This document shows, piece by piece, positions 52,905 to 62,265 of a stretch of DNA of 64,000 bases (position 1 is the stretch's first letter; each line of letters starts with the position of its first letter). Position numbers and translations under genes: made by a program. Under the pieces are notes generated by a model. That model was given only the letters and a program-made list of their open reading frames with translations. It was not told the origin of the DNA and ran no database searches. Source of the DNA: Ophthalmolycus amberensis (lineage: Eukaryota; Chordata; Actinopteri; Perciformes; Zoarcidae); assembly GCA_024529925.1 (NCBI GenBank), contig JAFEUB010000787.1, forward strand, positions 881,501 to 945,500, read 5' to 3'.

Positions 52905-52933
52905 CTACAGCTGCTGCTGATGATGGGCTTGCA
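52905..52933 (-). CDS. atxn2: atxn2 last coding exon: QAHHQQQL stop
   Basis: Two bases complete Val, then QAHHQQQL and TAG (52905-52907). The terminal peptide is identical to the human ATXN2 end as I remember it. Acceptor CTGTGCAG. It is too short to appear as an open reading frame, and was found by looking for the expected ending in the required phase. Confidence 0.88.
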
Positions 52934-53418
52934 CTGCACAGACGAGACAAAATGGGGGAAATTTCACAGTTCATGGATTTAGAGATTGTCCACAATTAAA
53001 CCGTTAAGGAATCGATCTCGGCGATGTGGCCAAAAGATAATATTCGGAAGGCATTCACTTCAACTAATAGGTTCTCATTTTTGAATGCGTGACTTAAAGC
53101 AATATTTAAACACCCACATTAAAAGAAGATGAAAGCAGTTTTGCTTGCTGTAATCATTTCTCCAGATCATACTACACATTAAGAGATGCCTTTCTAACGG
53201 ACATCACAGTCCTCATTCAAGTCAAGTGACAAACAACACAAGGCTTCAGCAGACAACCAAGTGAGTGTCTTGTTGACATACTTTGACCTCAGAAAAACAG
53301 CCGCATGAAAGCAGGTAGCAATTCCACTCTGTAGCCGTTTTTTTGAACGGCGTGTAGCAACACATAAATTCCTGACTCCAACCTGCAGCAGTGCGATACT
53401 TCCATACATTAAACATAC
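52934..53418 (-). other. atxn2: atxn2 last intron
   Basis: It runs 485 nt from donor GTATGT to acceptor CTGTGCAG on the - strand. Nothing else is seen. Confidence 0.85.
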
Positions 53419-53596
53419 CTTGTGGATGTGCCAGGTAGGAGAAATGTGTGGTGGAGGAAACTGGTATGGGGTTGAGGGCATTCTGGGGCATGGCTTGCTG
53501 CGGACCGCCTGGAGGACCCTGGGTAGCCATCAGCATCATAGTGGGGTGGGTCTGCCCCGGGTGGTGAGACTGCACCATACCAGACTGCATATGGGC
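53419..53596 (-). CDS. atxn2: atxn2 exon: AHMQSGMV ... YLAHPQ
   Basis: It starts in phase 0 and reads AHMQSGMVQSHHPGQTHPTM, MLMATQGPPGGPQQAMPQNA, LNPIPVSSTTHFSYLAHPQ, ending one base into the next codon. Human ATXN2 has AHVQSGMV, MMLMTTQ and PIPVSTTAHF here. Acceptor ATTCCTAG, donor ACAAG|GTATGT. Confidence 0.94.
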
Positions 53597-54016
53597 CTAG
53601 GAATGAGAGGACGTGTGTGTGTGTGTTTGTGACAATGAAACAGAAGTGTGACAGAAAGTGAGAAGGATACAGAGCGTCAACACCACAACATTCACAGCTC
53701 TTGCCTGTATGTTACTGACAGGAGCAGCATGAGGAGATACTCTATAGTTATGACCAGGGGACAGTTTCTGGGTGTGGGAGCATGAAATGAGGCGTTAAGT
53801 ATAGCATCCCGCTGGCAAACACTACTTAAGCCAGACTTTGAGATAAGTTCTACATTCAGTTAGTTCGAACCGAGGTTAACGGAGTTAAAGCAAGTTTGCA
53901 GGCCTTCTGCCGATTTATACCCACAGAGAGAAAGATGCAGTCACTGTGACGGAAGCTCGTTACACCATGTAAGACACTGATCACTTGGCCGGTGCTGAAA
54001 GCAGGTTGTGACCTAC
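53597..54016 (-). other. atxn2: atxn2 intron
   Basis: It runs 420 nt from donor GTAGGT to ATTCCTAG, with no other feature seen. The long frame crossing from 53856 is a shadow. Confidence 0.85.
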
Positions 54017-54229
54017 CTGCTGCACGTGTGCCATGTGATTGTGGTTGTAGCTGTGCTGCACCTGCTGCGGGTGGATATAGACAGTCTGCTGGGCAGAGGG
54101 GAACGAGGCCTGGGGAGACTGGGGATTGGGCCCCGGGGTCATGGAGGGAGGAGTGGGGCGCCAAGGCAGAGTACATCTGCTGCTGTTGGGGCTGGTTGGC
54201 CAGGTGGAGGGCCTGGGCTGCTGCCGCCG
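54017..54229 (-). CDS. atxn2: atxn2 exon with apparent +1 frameshift
   Basis: The phase set by the previous exon gives AAAAAQALHLANQPQQQQMY and SALAP. The conserved continuation, TPPSMTPGPNPQSPQASFPS then AQQTVYIHPQQVQHSYNHNH and MAHVQQ, is in a different frame. Human ATXN2 has the same order (QALHLA, LAPTPPSMTP, AAQQTV, MAHV) without a break. The exon is 213 nt, whereas its neighbours' phases require a length of 3n+2, so one base is extra. The best place is the G run at 54155-54158 (CCCC on the coding strand). Acceptor GTGTCACAG, donor CAGCAG|GTAGGT. Assembly error, polymorphism or real mutation cannot be told apart here. Confidence 0.88.
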
Positions 54230-54719
54230 CTGTGACACACGGGAACACATCAATAGAAACACAATACCACGGCACACAATAGGAGAGCTCCATTCTAAAC
54301 ATGGCGGAGGCCAGATTTCTACTCCTGCAGCTGGTCGCCGATGAGCTCTGTGAGGGCACCTCTCGCCCACACCAGGCAGACGTAGTACTGCAGAGGACTG
54401 CGTGTAATATGCATTTTTTTGACCAATTCGACTCTTCATTTTCAATTCCTTTGTAAGGCCATCTTTGATTTATTTGATAGGCATGATTCAACAGTTCCAT
54501 ATAAGTTTGGCCCAACACTATATGGCCGGAAAATAAATGATAGAAACGATGGAAGAGTTGGATGATAAGGAGGAGCTCCTGTGCCCAGAGTTAATAAGGC
54601 TGTTGTAACAGATGTAAGGTACTGGTCTGTTCGGGTTACAGGTTTGTCTCAGTTCTGCAGACTGTCTATGCAAGCTTTTCCACAGAAGTATAAATTAGGC
54701 ACTAAGCAGGCGACCTCAC
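54230..54719 (-). other. atxn2: atxn2 intron
   Basis: It runs 490 nt from GTGAGG to GTGTCACAG. Nothing else is seen. Confidence 0.85.
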
Positions 54720-54914
54720 CTGCTGCTGCCTGCTGGTGCTGTTGGTGCTGCTGGACTGGGCTGGCAGCTGGGTGGTTAGGAGGACCTCCGTGTTGTTGTG
54801 GACCACCCTGCTGGCCTTGGCCTGTAGGTGTGGCAGAGGGCTGGGGGTGCTGTTGGTGAGGGTGCAAGGTGGCGTTGGGGTGGGAGTACTGCTGAGGCAT
54901 TGGCCCTTGAGACA
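54720..54914 (-). CDS. atxn2: atxn2 exon: Q/H/P-rich segment
   Basis: It completes Val, then SQGPMPQQYSHPNATLHPHQ, QHPQPSATPTGQGQQGGPQQ and HGGPPNHPAASPVQQHQQHQ, ending QAAA plus one base. Human has QQYAHPNATLHPHTPHPQPS and ATPTGQQQS here. Acceptor CTTGCAG, donor GCAG|GTGAGG, phases 2 and 1. Confidence 0.94.
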
Positions 54915-55024
54915 CTGCAAGACATTAAGGATGAAAGTTGCTTTTTTTTTTAAAACAGTAAAAACTAAATGAGCTGCACATTTTGGCCTGCAAAGGAACA
55001 CAGACAAAGGGTGCGCTGACATAC

Positions 55025-55151
55025 CATACATGGTGTGTGTCTGCTCCGGGTACTGTGTAGTTGAGGAAGACACGAGCGTCGGTTGGCCGTGTGTGGGAGG
55101 CGCCATCATCCTGGCACTGCCCTGCATCACCGGACTGAACACATGCTGCGC
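55025..55151 (-). CDS. atxn2: atxn2 exon: AQHVFSPVMQG ... HTMY
   Basis: It reads AQHVFSPVMQGSARMMAPPT, HGQPTLVSSSTTQYPEQTHT and MY in 42 codons plus one base. Human has HVYSPVIQGNARMMAPPTHA and EQTHAMY. Acceptor TTCTCCAG, donor TATG|GTATGT. Confidence 0.95.
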
Positions 55152-55670
55152 CTGGAGAACACACGGACAGACAGAAGACGGACAACATCAGCATTAAAGC
55201 CTGTGTGTGTGTGTTGTGTGTGTGTAAAACCCAAGTCATTTACACATACATGCCACTCAGGTATTTTTTTTTTAAGAAAAAGTCAATAATTTTGGTATTG
55301 GTACCAAACCTCAAGTACTGTAATGTCATTCATAATGTACATATCTAACTCAGTAGGCTTTGCGGATTTTTGTTTTATTATGTTGCCCATAAGAACCCTG
55401 AAGCCAATCTCCAAACCACCTCTGTGTTCCTGTTACATCACGGCCTGATCGCAAACAAGGTAACACCACTTCAGGTGTAAGAGGCAGCAGCCTGCGGTCA
55501 GCTCCACAACTCAGACATGAGGATACGCTGGCGCTGTGCTGCTGGACCGCGAGCATCTGTTAGGCAAACGGCTGACTGCTGTACAGCTGGGAGAGATAAA
55601 GACTGCCAGGACTAACCGACGGACTGCCGAATAAGCCGCCCACGGTTGTATTGCTGTACTACAATCTTAC
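55152..55670 (-). other. atxn2: atxn2 intron
   Basis: It runs 519 nt from GTAAGA to TTCTCCAG, with a short TG run in the + orientation near 55201. Nothing else is seen. Confidence 0.85.
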
Positions 55671-55864
55671 CTGTGACTGGTAATGTGTCATCTGCTGGAC
55701 CAGTGGCTGACTGGTGAACTGCTGCGGGCTGCAGGTGAAGTATTGGGCAGAGTAAGCAGGGCTCTGAGCTACAATAGGTGGTCCTGCGGCCGTCGCTGGG
55801 TGCATCATGGTGGGCGTGCCTTGCGGGTGGTGCTGGTCTGACCTCTGCTGGGGCATGTTGGGTA
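55671..55864 (-). CDS. atxn2: atxn2 exon: VPNMPQQR ... HYQSQ
   Basis: It completes Val, then PNMPQQRSDQHHPQGTPTMM, HPATAAGPPIVAQSPAYSAQ and YFTCSPQQFTSQPLVQQMTH, ending YQSQ. Human has VPNMPQQRQDQHH, MMHPASAAGPPIAATPPAYS and PLVQHVPHYQSQ. Acceptor ATTCTCCAG, donor CACAG|GTAAGA. Confidence 0.95.
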
Positions 55865-56387
55865 CTGGAGAATCATGTATAGAGCTTTTATCAACATCCC
55901 CTTCAAACAACTGCACAGAATCATGGAGTCTGAAAAGGCTATTTACTAAATTTGTCCTGAATACAAGACGACTTGCTATGAGATAACCCTCCTTTTTTCA
56001 ACCCATCTCTCTGAAGATGAGTAGCATTTGGTCAGATCGTTTACAGAGCTCATTTCTGTAGCCTTTCCTCTTGTACGAGTGAAAGTAATTGATGCACGTA
56101 ATGAATGCCACACTGATGTAGCTCATCCAAGTCAAGTGCAACTATTCCTTCATTCAGTTTTACAGTTTTTGCACTTGTGTTAACATCAGTATCTAATACT
56201 TGTGGTACTTGTGTAAGCACTGTTGGTGCATTACTGCTGTATTTATTCTGCCTGCGTGGTATAAAGCCATATACAGTATACACTGGCTTGTGTCCGACTG
56301 TTGCTGTGAATGGTTTTACTGTGCATGCTCGGGAGAGCGAGCGAGAGAGAGAAGTGGGAGGAAAATGAGAGAACGCCATCTTCTCAC
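55865..56387 (-). other. atxn2: atxn2 intron
   Basis: It runs 523 nt from GTGAGA (or GTAAAG, six bases earlier) to ATTCTCCAG. No other feature seen. Confidence 0.8.
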
Positions 56388-56460
56388 CTTTACCTGGTCT
56401 GTAGGGTTTAGACTGGCTGACTGTCATATGAGGCATCTGAACCTGGTACATAGCTGGAGA
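56388..56460 (-). CDS. atxn2: atxn2 exon: SPAMYQVQMP ... PYRP(GK)
   Basis: It reads SPAMYQVQMPHMTVSQSKPY then RPGK plus one base. Two donors lie six bases apart: CAG|GTAAAG (exon to 56394, ending YRP) and AAAG|GTGAGA (exon to 56388, ending YRPGK). Both keep the same phase. The human equivalent is TYRAVPNMP, which has no GK. Acceptor CTCGCTCCAG. Confidence 0.85.
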
Positions 56461-57817
56461 CTGGAGCGAGGACGGGAACGAGGATGGCCGATGGAAAAAA
56501 AAAAAAAAACATGTTTACACTCAATCTTCTCAAGACACTTCAGCATCATTTACAAGAATAAAAAAACACAACAGCCCTTGACTAAAAACAAGTGCATTCT
56601 TGGGTATTTGTGTGGGACTACTCTTACTGCTGGACACCAACTATTCAGCTTTTAGGGTTCGTAGCCAACCTCTCACCGAATACATACAAAAAGCATTTAT
56701 TAAAAACACTTGTGCGCATGTGAGAGTTATCGCTTACCTGGGGCCACATGCATTTTCTATGCCCGTCTATCATTGGGCAGAAACAGGTGTTTTACAACTA
56801 GGACCCAAACACTGCTCGTCATCTTCCATTCCTTCACTCTTTAACGTTATACACCATGCACTGACATTACAAACAGCACTGCAGCAGACACACAGGGGCT
56901 CAAACTCTTATTAGCTTACAGTCGTTTGTTTGTTAAACAGAAATAAGATGAAGTTATAAGTCCATCTGTGATGACAGTTTAGAATGAATTGCAATAAGAA
57001 GTTGGCAAACCAACATCTGATGGCAGTTATTCAAGAAGCAAGAAAAGAACACCTCAGTACTGATTGGTCTTACAAAAAAAACAAAAGGATTTTAAAAAGT
57101 CACAAACCTTCCATATTATGCTTTTCTAATGGAGCGAGAGAGAGAAGAGGAGGAGGAGGAGGAGGGGGAGAAAAGGAAAAAGAACCACTCTTTAGTTGTT
57201 AACCAAGGTATTTTATCGCCAACACGTGTCTGATGTTGGATCACGGAGTTTTTCTTAAAGCAACACAAGAATATAGATTCACAACTAAAGATGTCATAGC
57301 TTTCATCCAAAATATGCTTAAAACCTTTAACGAGTCACTGACATCATGTGGTAAACACAGCCCATATATTTCCTCCTTTCTTTAAACATTTCAAAGCTTG
57401 TTATCCCAAATATAACCCAAAACATGTTTTAATAATTCAGACAAACGGCGTCTGGAAGATGACGGGGGAGAGAAAAGTGAAGAAGTGATGACGAAGGGTG
57501 CGCATGTTCTGTATATTAAGGTGCAGAAAGAAACCGAAATAACCACTAAATGAGTGCGTGCAGCCTATTAAAATGGAAATGTTGGCATGCATTGAAAAAT
57601 TTATCAAAGCCAGAAAAGGAGAGGAAAATACCAATGAGGACAAACACAAGCAGCCACGTTGGGAGACCTCATGGTGATGGTTGTTAGGGGTTTGTTTTCA
57701 TGAGCTCTGCATTTCATACTGATTTAATGGGATACTTTAGGGTGATCGGCACTGAAAAGAAACAAAAAAGGCATTTGTCTTCGTACTCTAATTCCGTCAG
57801 GCAGGCGTGTGTCTCAC
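56461..57817 (-). other. atxn2: atxn2 intron
   Basis: About 1.36 kb from GTGAGA to CTCGCTCCAG. It has an A run at about 56497-56509 on the + strand and a GGA-rich stretch near 57145-57170. No exon is recognised. Confidence 0.85.
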
Positions 57818-57964
57818 CTGCACTCCAGGGCTGACTGGTGTGAGGGGATACATCTGGGGGAAGCAGACGGTCTGGCCGTAGACAGTCTGAGGCTGCTGGA
57901 CCACGATGGAGGGGCTGGGCTGGCCCTGAGGCCGGGGAGGCGTCGGGGTGTTTGCTGGTTTGGG
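57818..57964 (-). CDS. atxn2: atxn2 exon: PKPANTPTPPRP ... SPGVQ
   Basis: Forty-nine codons, phase 0 on both sides: PKPANTPTPPRPQGQPSPSI, VVQQPQTVYGQTVCFPQMYP and LTPVSPGVQ. Human has PKPSTTPTSPRPQAQPSPSM, TPVYTQPVCF and PVPVSPGVQ. Acceptor TTGATCAG, donor TGCAG|GTGAGA. Confidence 0.95.
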
Positions 57965-58078
57965 CTGATCAAGGAGCATGTAAATAGAGACAGACGTAGA
58001 AAATGAGTTCGGGATCTCAAATTGTGGTAATTGAATTAGTTTTGTGTGGCGGCGGCAGCAGCAGGGCACACTACTCAC

Positions 58079-58142
58079 CTGCGCAGTGAACCTGGGTTTG
58101 AACTCGTTGGCATTTGGGTTCAAGGTTGATTTTCTCACTTGA
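58079..58142 (-). CDS. atxn2: atxn2 exon with PAM2 motif
   Basis: One base completes Asp, then QVRKSTLNPNANEFKPRFTA and Q. The PAM2 motif is STLNPNANEFKPRF. In this family the Leu and Phe of LNPNAxEFxP contact the MLLE domain of poly(A)-binding protein; both are present, with Lys where human has Asn. Acceptor CTCCTGCAG, donor GCGCAG|GTGAGT. The exon is 64 nt and its phase fits both neighbours. Confidence 0.95.
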
Positions 58143-58465
58143 CTGCAGGAGGAGAACAAATAGTGAAGATGATTACATTTAAAAAGGATCAGTAGGAAAT
58201 GATTGTTATAATTATAGTTATTTTGAAAGATTCCATATTTTCCTTAAACAGCTGGTCAAACATTACACAAATAGGAGTAAATAGTGCATTTGCTTGGGAC
58301 TATTTTCAGCAATGAACAGCAGGACGTGTATGTGGCATCGCGTAAACTACAGTCATTCATTCATGGAGAAGGAACAGGTCAAACACTGCAATTGTGGGAC
58401 ACATTGATGTGTCTTCCTTTAAACATACAGTCTCCCTTCTCGACCGTACTGTCTTTTCCACTCAC
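58143..58465 (-). other. atxn2: atxn2 intron
   Basis: It runs 323 nt from GTGAGT to CTCCTGCAG. Nothing else is seen. Confidence 0.85.
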
Positions 58466-58812
58466 TCTTGTACTGCTTCCTTTTTCTCCTCCTTCTCTTC
58501 ATGCTTGGGTCCACTGAAGGAGGACGTGGCTGTCGTCTGAACTCCCTGTGATGTCACGTCCTGTCCCGCCCTCTTTTGGTCAGGGGCTGATGGAGACGGA
58601 GACAGCGCAGCGGGGCTGCCGGACTTAACGGCGTTTGTGGTGGATGGAGCAGAGGCGCCGGCAGCAATCACCACAACACCGTCTTCAGTGCCCTCCCGCC
58701 CCACTGTGGAGGCTTTGTCCAGGGGGAGGTCCTTCGGCTTGTCTGCTGGATCTCTGGGAGGCTTGGTCATCATCGGGTCAAAAGCAGCTTCTGGGTTTGA
58801 ACTAGACTGCAA
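58466..58812 (-). CDS. atxn2: atxn2 exon: acidic/Ser-rich segment before PAM2
   Basis: It reads LQSSSNPEAAFDPMMTKPPR, then a Ser/Pro/Ala-rich middle, and ends RAGQDVTSQGVQTTATSSFS, GPKHEEKEEKKEAVQ plus two bases. Human has EVTSQGVQTSSPACKQEKDD and KEEKKDAAEQ. The middle diverges, the end is conserved. Acceptor CTCGTCCAG, donor CAAGA|GTGAGT. Confidence 0.93.
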
Positions 58813-58900
58813 CTGGACGAGGGAAGATGAAAACAAGAGTTGGACGAGGCACATCCCAGCTCTTGAGCAGCCTTTAAAAACATTATGTCAGCACACTTAC

Positions 58901-58971
58901 CCTAAAATCAACACTAAATTTCTTTAAATTATCTATTTGTTTTCTGTGGTCTGGTGCCATAGAGGGGGGTC
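58901..58971 (-). CDS. atxn2: atxn2 exon: GPPSMAPDHRKQIDNLKKF
   Basis: Two bases complete Gly, then PPSMAPDHRKQIDNLKKFSV and DFR. Human has SEHRKQIDDLKKFKNDFR. The exon is 71 nt. Acceptor CCTTACAG lies downstream of a long (CT)n tract on the transcribed RNA. Donor TTAGG|GTAAGT. Confidence 0.93.
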
Positions 58972-58983
58972 CTGTAAGGTATG

Positions 58984-58986
<3 letters not shown>

Positions 58987-59029
<43 letters not shown>
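58987..59029 (-). repeat. (GA)n, read as (CU)n in atxn2 pre-mRNA
   Basis: About 21 GA units on the + strand. In the atxn2 transcript this is a (CU)n tract ending about 15 nt before the acceptor of the 71-nt exon, so it lies in the position of the polypyrimidine tract. Confidence 0.95.
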
Positions 59030-59032
<3 letters not shown>

Positions 59033-59098
59033 ATGATTGAGGGTTTCAGTGATTACCAAATGGATTCTGCAAATTCTGCTGGCCAGTGTATACCGTAC

Positions 59099-59206
59099 CT
59101 TTACAGACTGTTCTGGTGATACTAGGTGAGCTATCCAGGGGCTTGATGTTTTCCTTGTTTGCAGTCGGGGATGTCTGTCTCGTCTCCTGGACACGACACT
59201 CTTTTG
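59099..59206 (-). CDS. atxn2: atxn2 exon: AKECRVQETRQTSPTANKENIKP
   Basis: Two bases complete Ala, then KECRVQETRQTSPTANKENI, KPLDSSPSITRTVCK and one base. Human has EAKDSRLQDQRQNSPAGNKE and NIKPNETSPSF. Acceptor TTGTTGCAG, donor TAAAG|GTACGG. Confidence 0.94.
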
Positions 59207-59396
59207 CTGCAACAGAAGAATAGTCTGTTGACTCCCCGTAAAAAATGCAGAGCAAGGATTTGTGAACGGTCTTTCTGATGATGACCGAACCTACGCTGCA
59301 ATGTCAAATCCAAGTACACTACATACATACTGTACTTAAGCATTCCTCAATCGCTTAATCAATCTCAATGAAAGTGTGGGTTAACTTTAACCCTAC

Positions 59397-59564
59397 CATC
59401 TGCTGAAGAAGAGGCAACCATGTTGGGGGCGGGGCTAGCAGCGGTAGGAGAGGAAGCTGATGTCGCTGCAGCAACAGGTTCCACAGGAGCTGTTCCTGTC
59501 TGGGGTGCCGGGAGGGAACAGGCTCCACCCATATTATTCTGTCGGGGGGAGCGCGGCCTGTGAG
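59397..59564 (-). CDS. atxn2: atxn2 exon: HRPRSPRQNN ... SSSAD
   Basis: Two bases complete Ala, then HRPRSPRQNNMGGACSLPAP, QTGTAPVEPVAAATSASSPT and AASPAPNMVASSSAD plus one base. Human has THRPRSPRQNSIGN and an Ala/Pro/Ser-rich run. The longer open frame through this exon is a shadow; this frame is set by the phases. Acceptor CCTCAG, donor GATG|GTAGGG. Confidence 0.92.
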
Positions 59565-59791
59565 CTGAGGAGGGGAAGACTTCATTAGATTTCGGTGATC
59601 ACATAATGTAAAAACACACCATCCAGAGGTATAATTTCTTTAATCATTTATTTTCTTTTGCAAATGTGTTCCTTTGTGTGATATGTTAATGAAGTACAAA
59701 TGTTCATGCAGTTGGAAAACAATTATCAACATATAAAAACACACAACGTGTAGAGAAATAGAAAGAAAAAGTAAGGAAAGAACTACTTTAC

Positions 59792-59977
59792 CTCCACTAA
59801 CCACAGAGGACCATGTCCCTCCAGAGGAGCTGCTCCTGGTCGGTGGAGTCACTGGGACCTCTCCAGGAGCATTGTGGGAAATCAAATCCACTCCGGATGG
59901 GGTTCCAGGGGTCCGGCAGGGTGGCACTCTGTGAGCACGAGGCGTCCGCTGGGACTTTGGAGACATCCTGGGTGGGC
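59792..59977 (-). CDS. atxn2: atxn2 exon: PPRMSPKSQRTPRAHRV ... SSVVSG
   Basis: Two bases complete Gly, then PPRMSPKSQRTPRAHRVPPC, RTPGTPSGVDLISHNAPGEV and PVTPPTRSSSSGGTWSSVVS, then G and one base. Human has GPPRMSPKAQRHPRNHRV, LEFVSHNPP and SPSGGTWSSVVSG. Acceptor GTCTACAG, donor GGAG|GTAAAG. Confidence 0.95.
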
Positions 59978-61672
59978 CTGTAGACGAAGAAAGACAGATG
60001 AAGTAAGACGGACCATCCCATACACAGACCGTGGATGTGAGGTAAACACGCTGACCAGCCTGCGTCTCCTACAATCCTGCAGCGAAGGTTTCTCTTTGAA
60101 AGTCATCTCACAAAAGCTTAAACTTTTTCTTTTAAAACCTCTACACACCGATTACATCTCAAAAATGTTTAAATGTAACAACCCACTGTCATGTTATTTC
60201 GTGACATGCATGTTAGTGGAGAAACTGCAGATGATCCTGTAAAGTGGTCAAACACACCACACTCTGCAAACCACAACCAAGTGAAGTGACCGATGAGAAA
60301 CGGGGAAATAGAGGACAGGTGGTGACGTGAAGACCCTTATTTAAAGAATTCACTGTTTAGCAGAGCTCGTACAAAACCATGTGTCTCACAGGTGAAAGCC
60401 GAGTGCACAACCGCTCTTCGGCCAAACATTAGTTGAATATTTTTGCCATTTCAGTCTAAACACATTTGAAAAGTATAAAACATCATCCATAAGTATTTGG
60501 ACAGCAACATGTTCCTTTTAGCTCAGTACTCCAGCTCAGTGGATTCAACACACTTGCTTACAGTTAACAGTTTGAGAGTGAACGTAGTCAGAATAGTAAC
60601 CCTGTTAAAGTGCCCCGCCCAATGAAAAGAGCATCATCATGGAAGATAGTGCTGAGTCTACAACAAAAACCCACCTTTTGATGTTTTCTAATAAATTAGA
60701 CTTAATTAAAGAGTGACTAAATACTGTTTTTTGCTGTCCTCCAGTGGCTGATGTTCTAACCCTGCTGCACTAGTGCGAGGCTGTCATTACAGGTACAACA
60801 GACCACAACTTGCTAAGTGTCATCAGAGGTGCAACAGACTTACGATGTTTTCAGCAGAAGAGTTCAAACGCAAAAAACATCCATGATTGGGAGCCATGGA
60901 TAAAATAAATAAATAAATAAGAATATTCCTACAATCCATCTAATATGGATGTAAATAAATACCATCAAAATAAAGCTCAAAGCTGGTATTTTACCCTCAT
61001 TTTTATTGATATCATTTCAAATCCAATGCGCTGGAGTACAGAGCCAACACAATATCACTGTTAAGCACTGTATGTGAGGCCCAACTGATTAAGTTGTTTT
61101 ACGTAATATATCCTCTTTTAAAAACATCCAATTCTAACTTCTGGTTGCATCTTTCCCATTCTTCATTTATAACTTCACATAGGTTTGTATTTTTTTTTTT
61201 TTTTTAAGTTGCACCAATCAAGCCTTTGAAAAGTCTATGTTGTTATAACAGTTATCTGGTGTCTGTTCAGGCCTTCCTCTTGACTGCTCCATCAGAAAAC
61301 ATTTTGAGACACTGCTGCCTTGGTGCTTGAACTCTAGCTTGACAGAAGGCACAGCACACATCGTTGTGCAACCACATGCCAAGGCACTGACAAAGGATCA
61401 GCATGAAATTGAAATCCTCACAATATCCATTTGTAAGGAAATTGACAAATCTGACCCCAAATCAGTTTGAAGAAGCAACTTCACCCATTTGTTTTGTTCC
61501 ACACTAGACCTGGGCAAATCTATTTCTGAGAGTAGTTTTCTTATTTAACTTTTGTGACGCTTCTAACATCTTTCAATCTGATTATGATGGAATATCACTT
61601 CCATGTTGAACTCAATCCATCCAACTTCAACTCATGCCTTTGCCCAGGTCTACTCCACACTGATGTGGGTAC
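59978..61672 (-). other. atxn2: atxn2 intron
   Basis: About 1.7 kb from GTACCC to GTCTACAG. It has an (AAAT)n run near 60900-60920 and a T run near 61190-61205. No exon or known repeat is recognised. Confidence 0.85.
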
Positions 61673-61921
61673 CTTCTGAAAACATGCGTTTGGGCAGAGT
61701 GGAGGCTGGCGACGTGGGCCCATGGTGGGAAAAGGAGGATGAGGAGGAGGGATAGGAGGGGTGGGATGAATGAGAGTGAGGCCTGGAAGGTCTAGAGGGG
61801 GGTCTGGAGGGTGGCCTGGTGGGCGTGGTCGGCCGAGGAGGCAGGGAGGAGGGGCCAGACTGGTAACGAGAAGGGGGGCGGGAGGAAGGAGACGGACAGG
61901 GTGAGGGCCAATGGGATGAAC
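61673..61921 (-). CDS. atxn2: atxn2 exon: SRPPSRYQSGP ... RMFSEG
   Basis: Two bases complete Gly, then SSHWPSPCPSPSSRPPSRYQ, SGPSSLPPRPTTPTRPPSRP, PSRPSRPHSHSSHPSYPSSS and a Ser-rich run ending TLPKRMFSE and one base. Human has PWPSPCPSPSSRPPSRYQSG and PPSRPPSRPSRPPSHPS, then MPKRMSSEG. Acceptor CTCTTTTAG, donor GAAG|GTACCC. Confidence 0.95.
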
Positions 61922-62265
61922 CTAAAAGAGGGAAGGACAAATGATCAAGGATGACAAACGGCAGATAACTAGTTAAAGTGGGGAAACAAAGGTATAGCAG
62001 GAATTTAAAGAAGGGGGGGGATTAATAAATATGAGAAAGTATGGCAAGGCAGAAATAAAATAGGTACATAACACATAAGTAAATAAATAAACAAATGAAT
62101 AAAATAGCAATAACAAATATGAACATCCCAGAGACCCTAAAGTTACCGCCGGCTTTACATCAGTTACACAGTAGAGGATAACAGAGGAAACTCTCTGCAC
62201 ACATTTTGTATAGAAGGTGTAGCCAGTAACCCCATACGGTTGAGTGTGTGATGCATTAGTCATAC
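61922..62265 (-). other. atxn2: atxn2 intron
   Basis: It runs 344 nt from GTATGA to CTCTTTTAG. Nothing else is seen. Confidence 0.85.

Noticed and set aside
54017..54229. Explaining the frame change by an alternative splice site or micro-intron
   Set aside because: Conserved residues run up to and on from the same few bases, leaving no room for an intron, and there is no suitable GT-AG pair.
53856..54518. 220-residue continuous frame in atxn2
   Set aside because: Only the stretch AAAAAQALHLANQPQQQQMY belongs to ataxin-2 in this frame; the rest is intron or shifted sequence.
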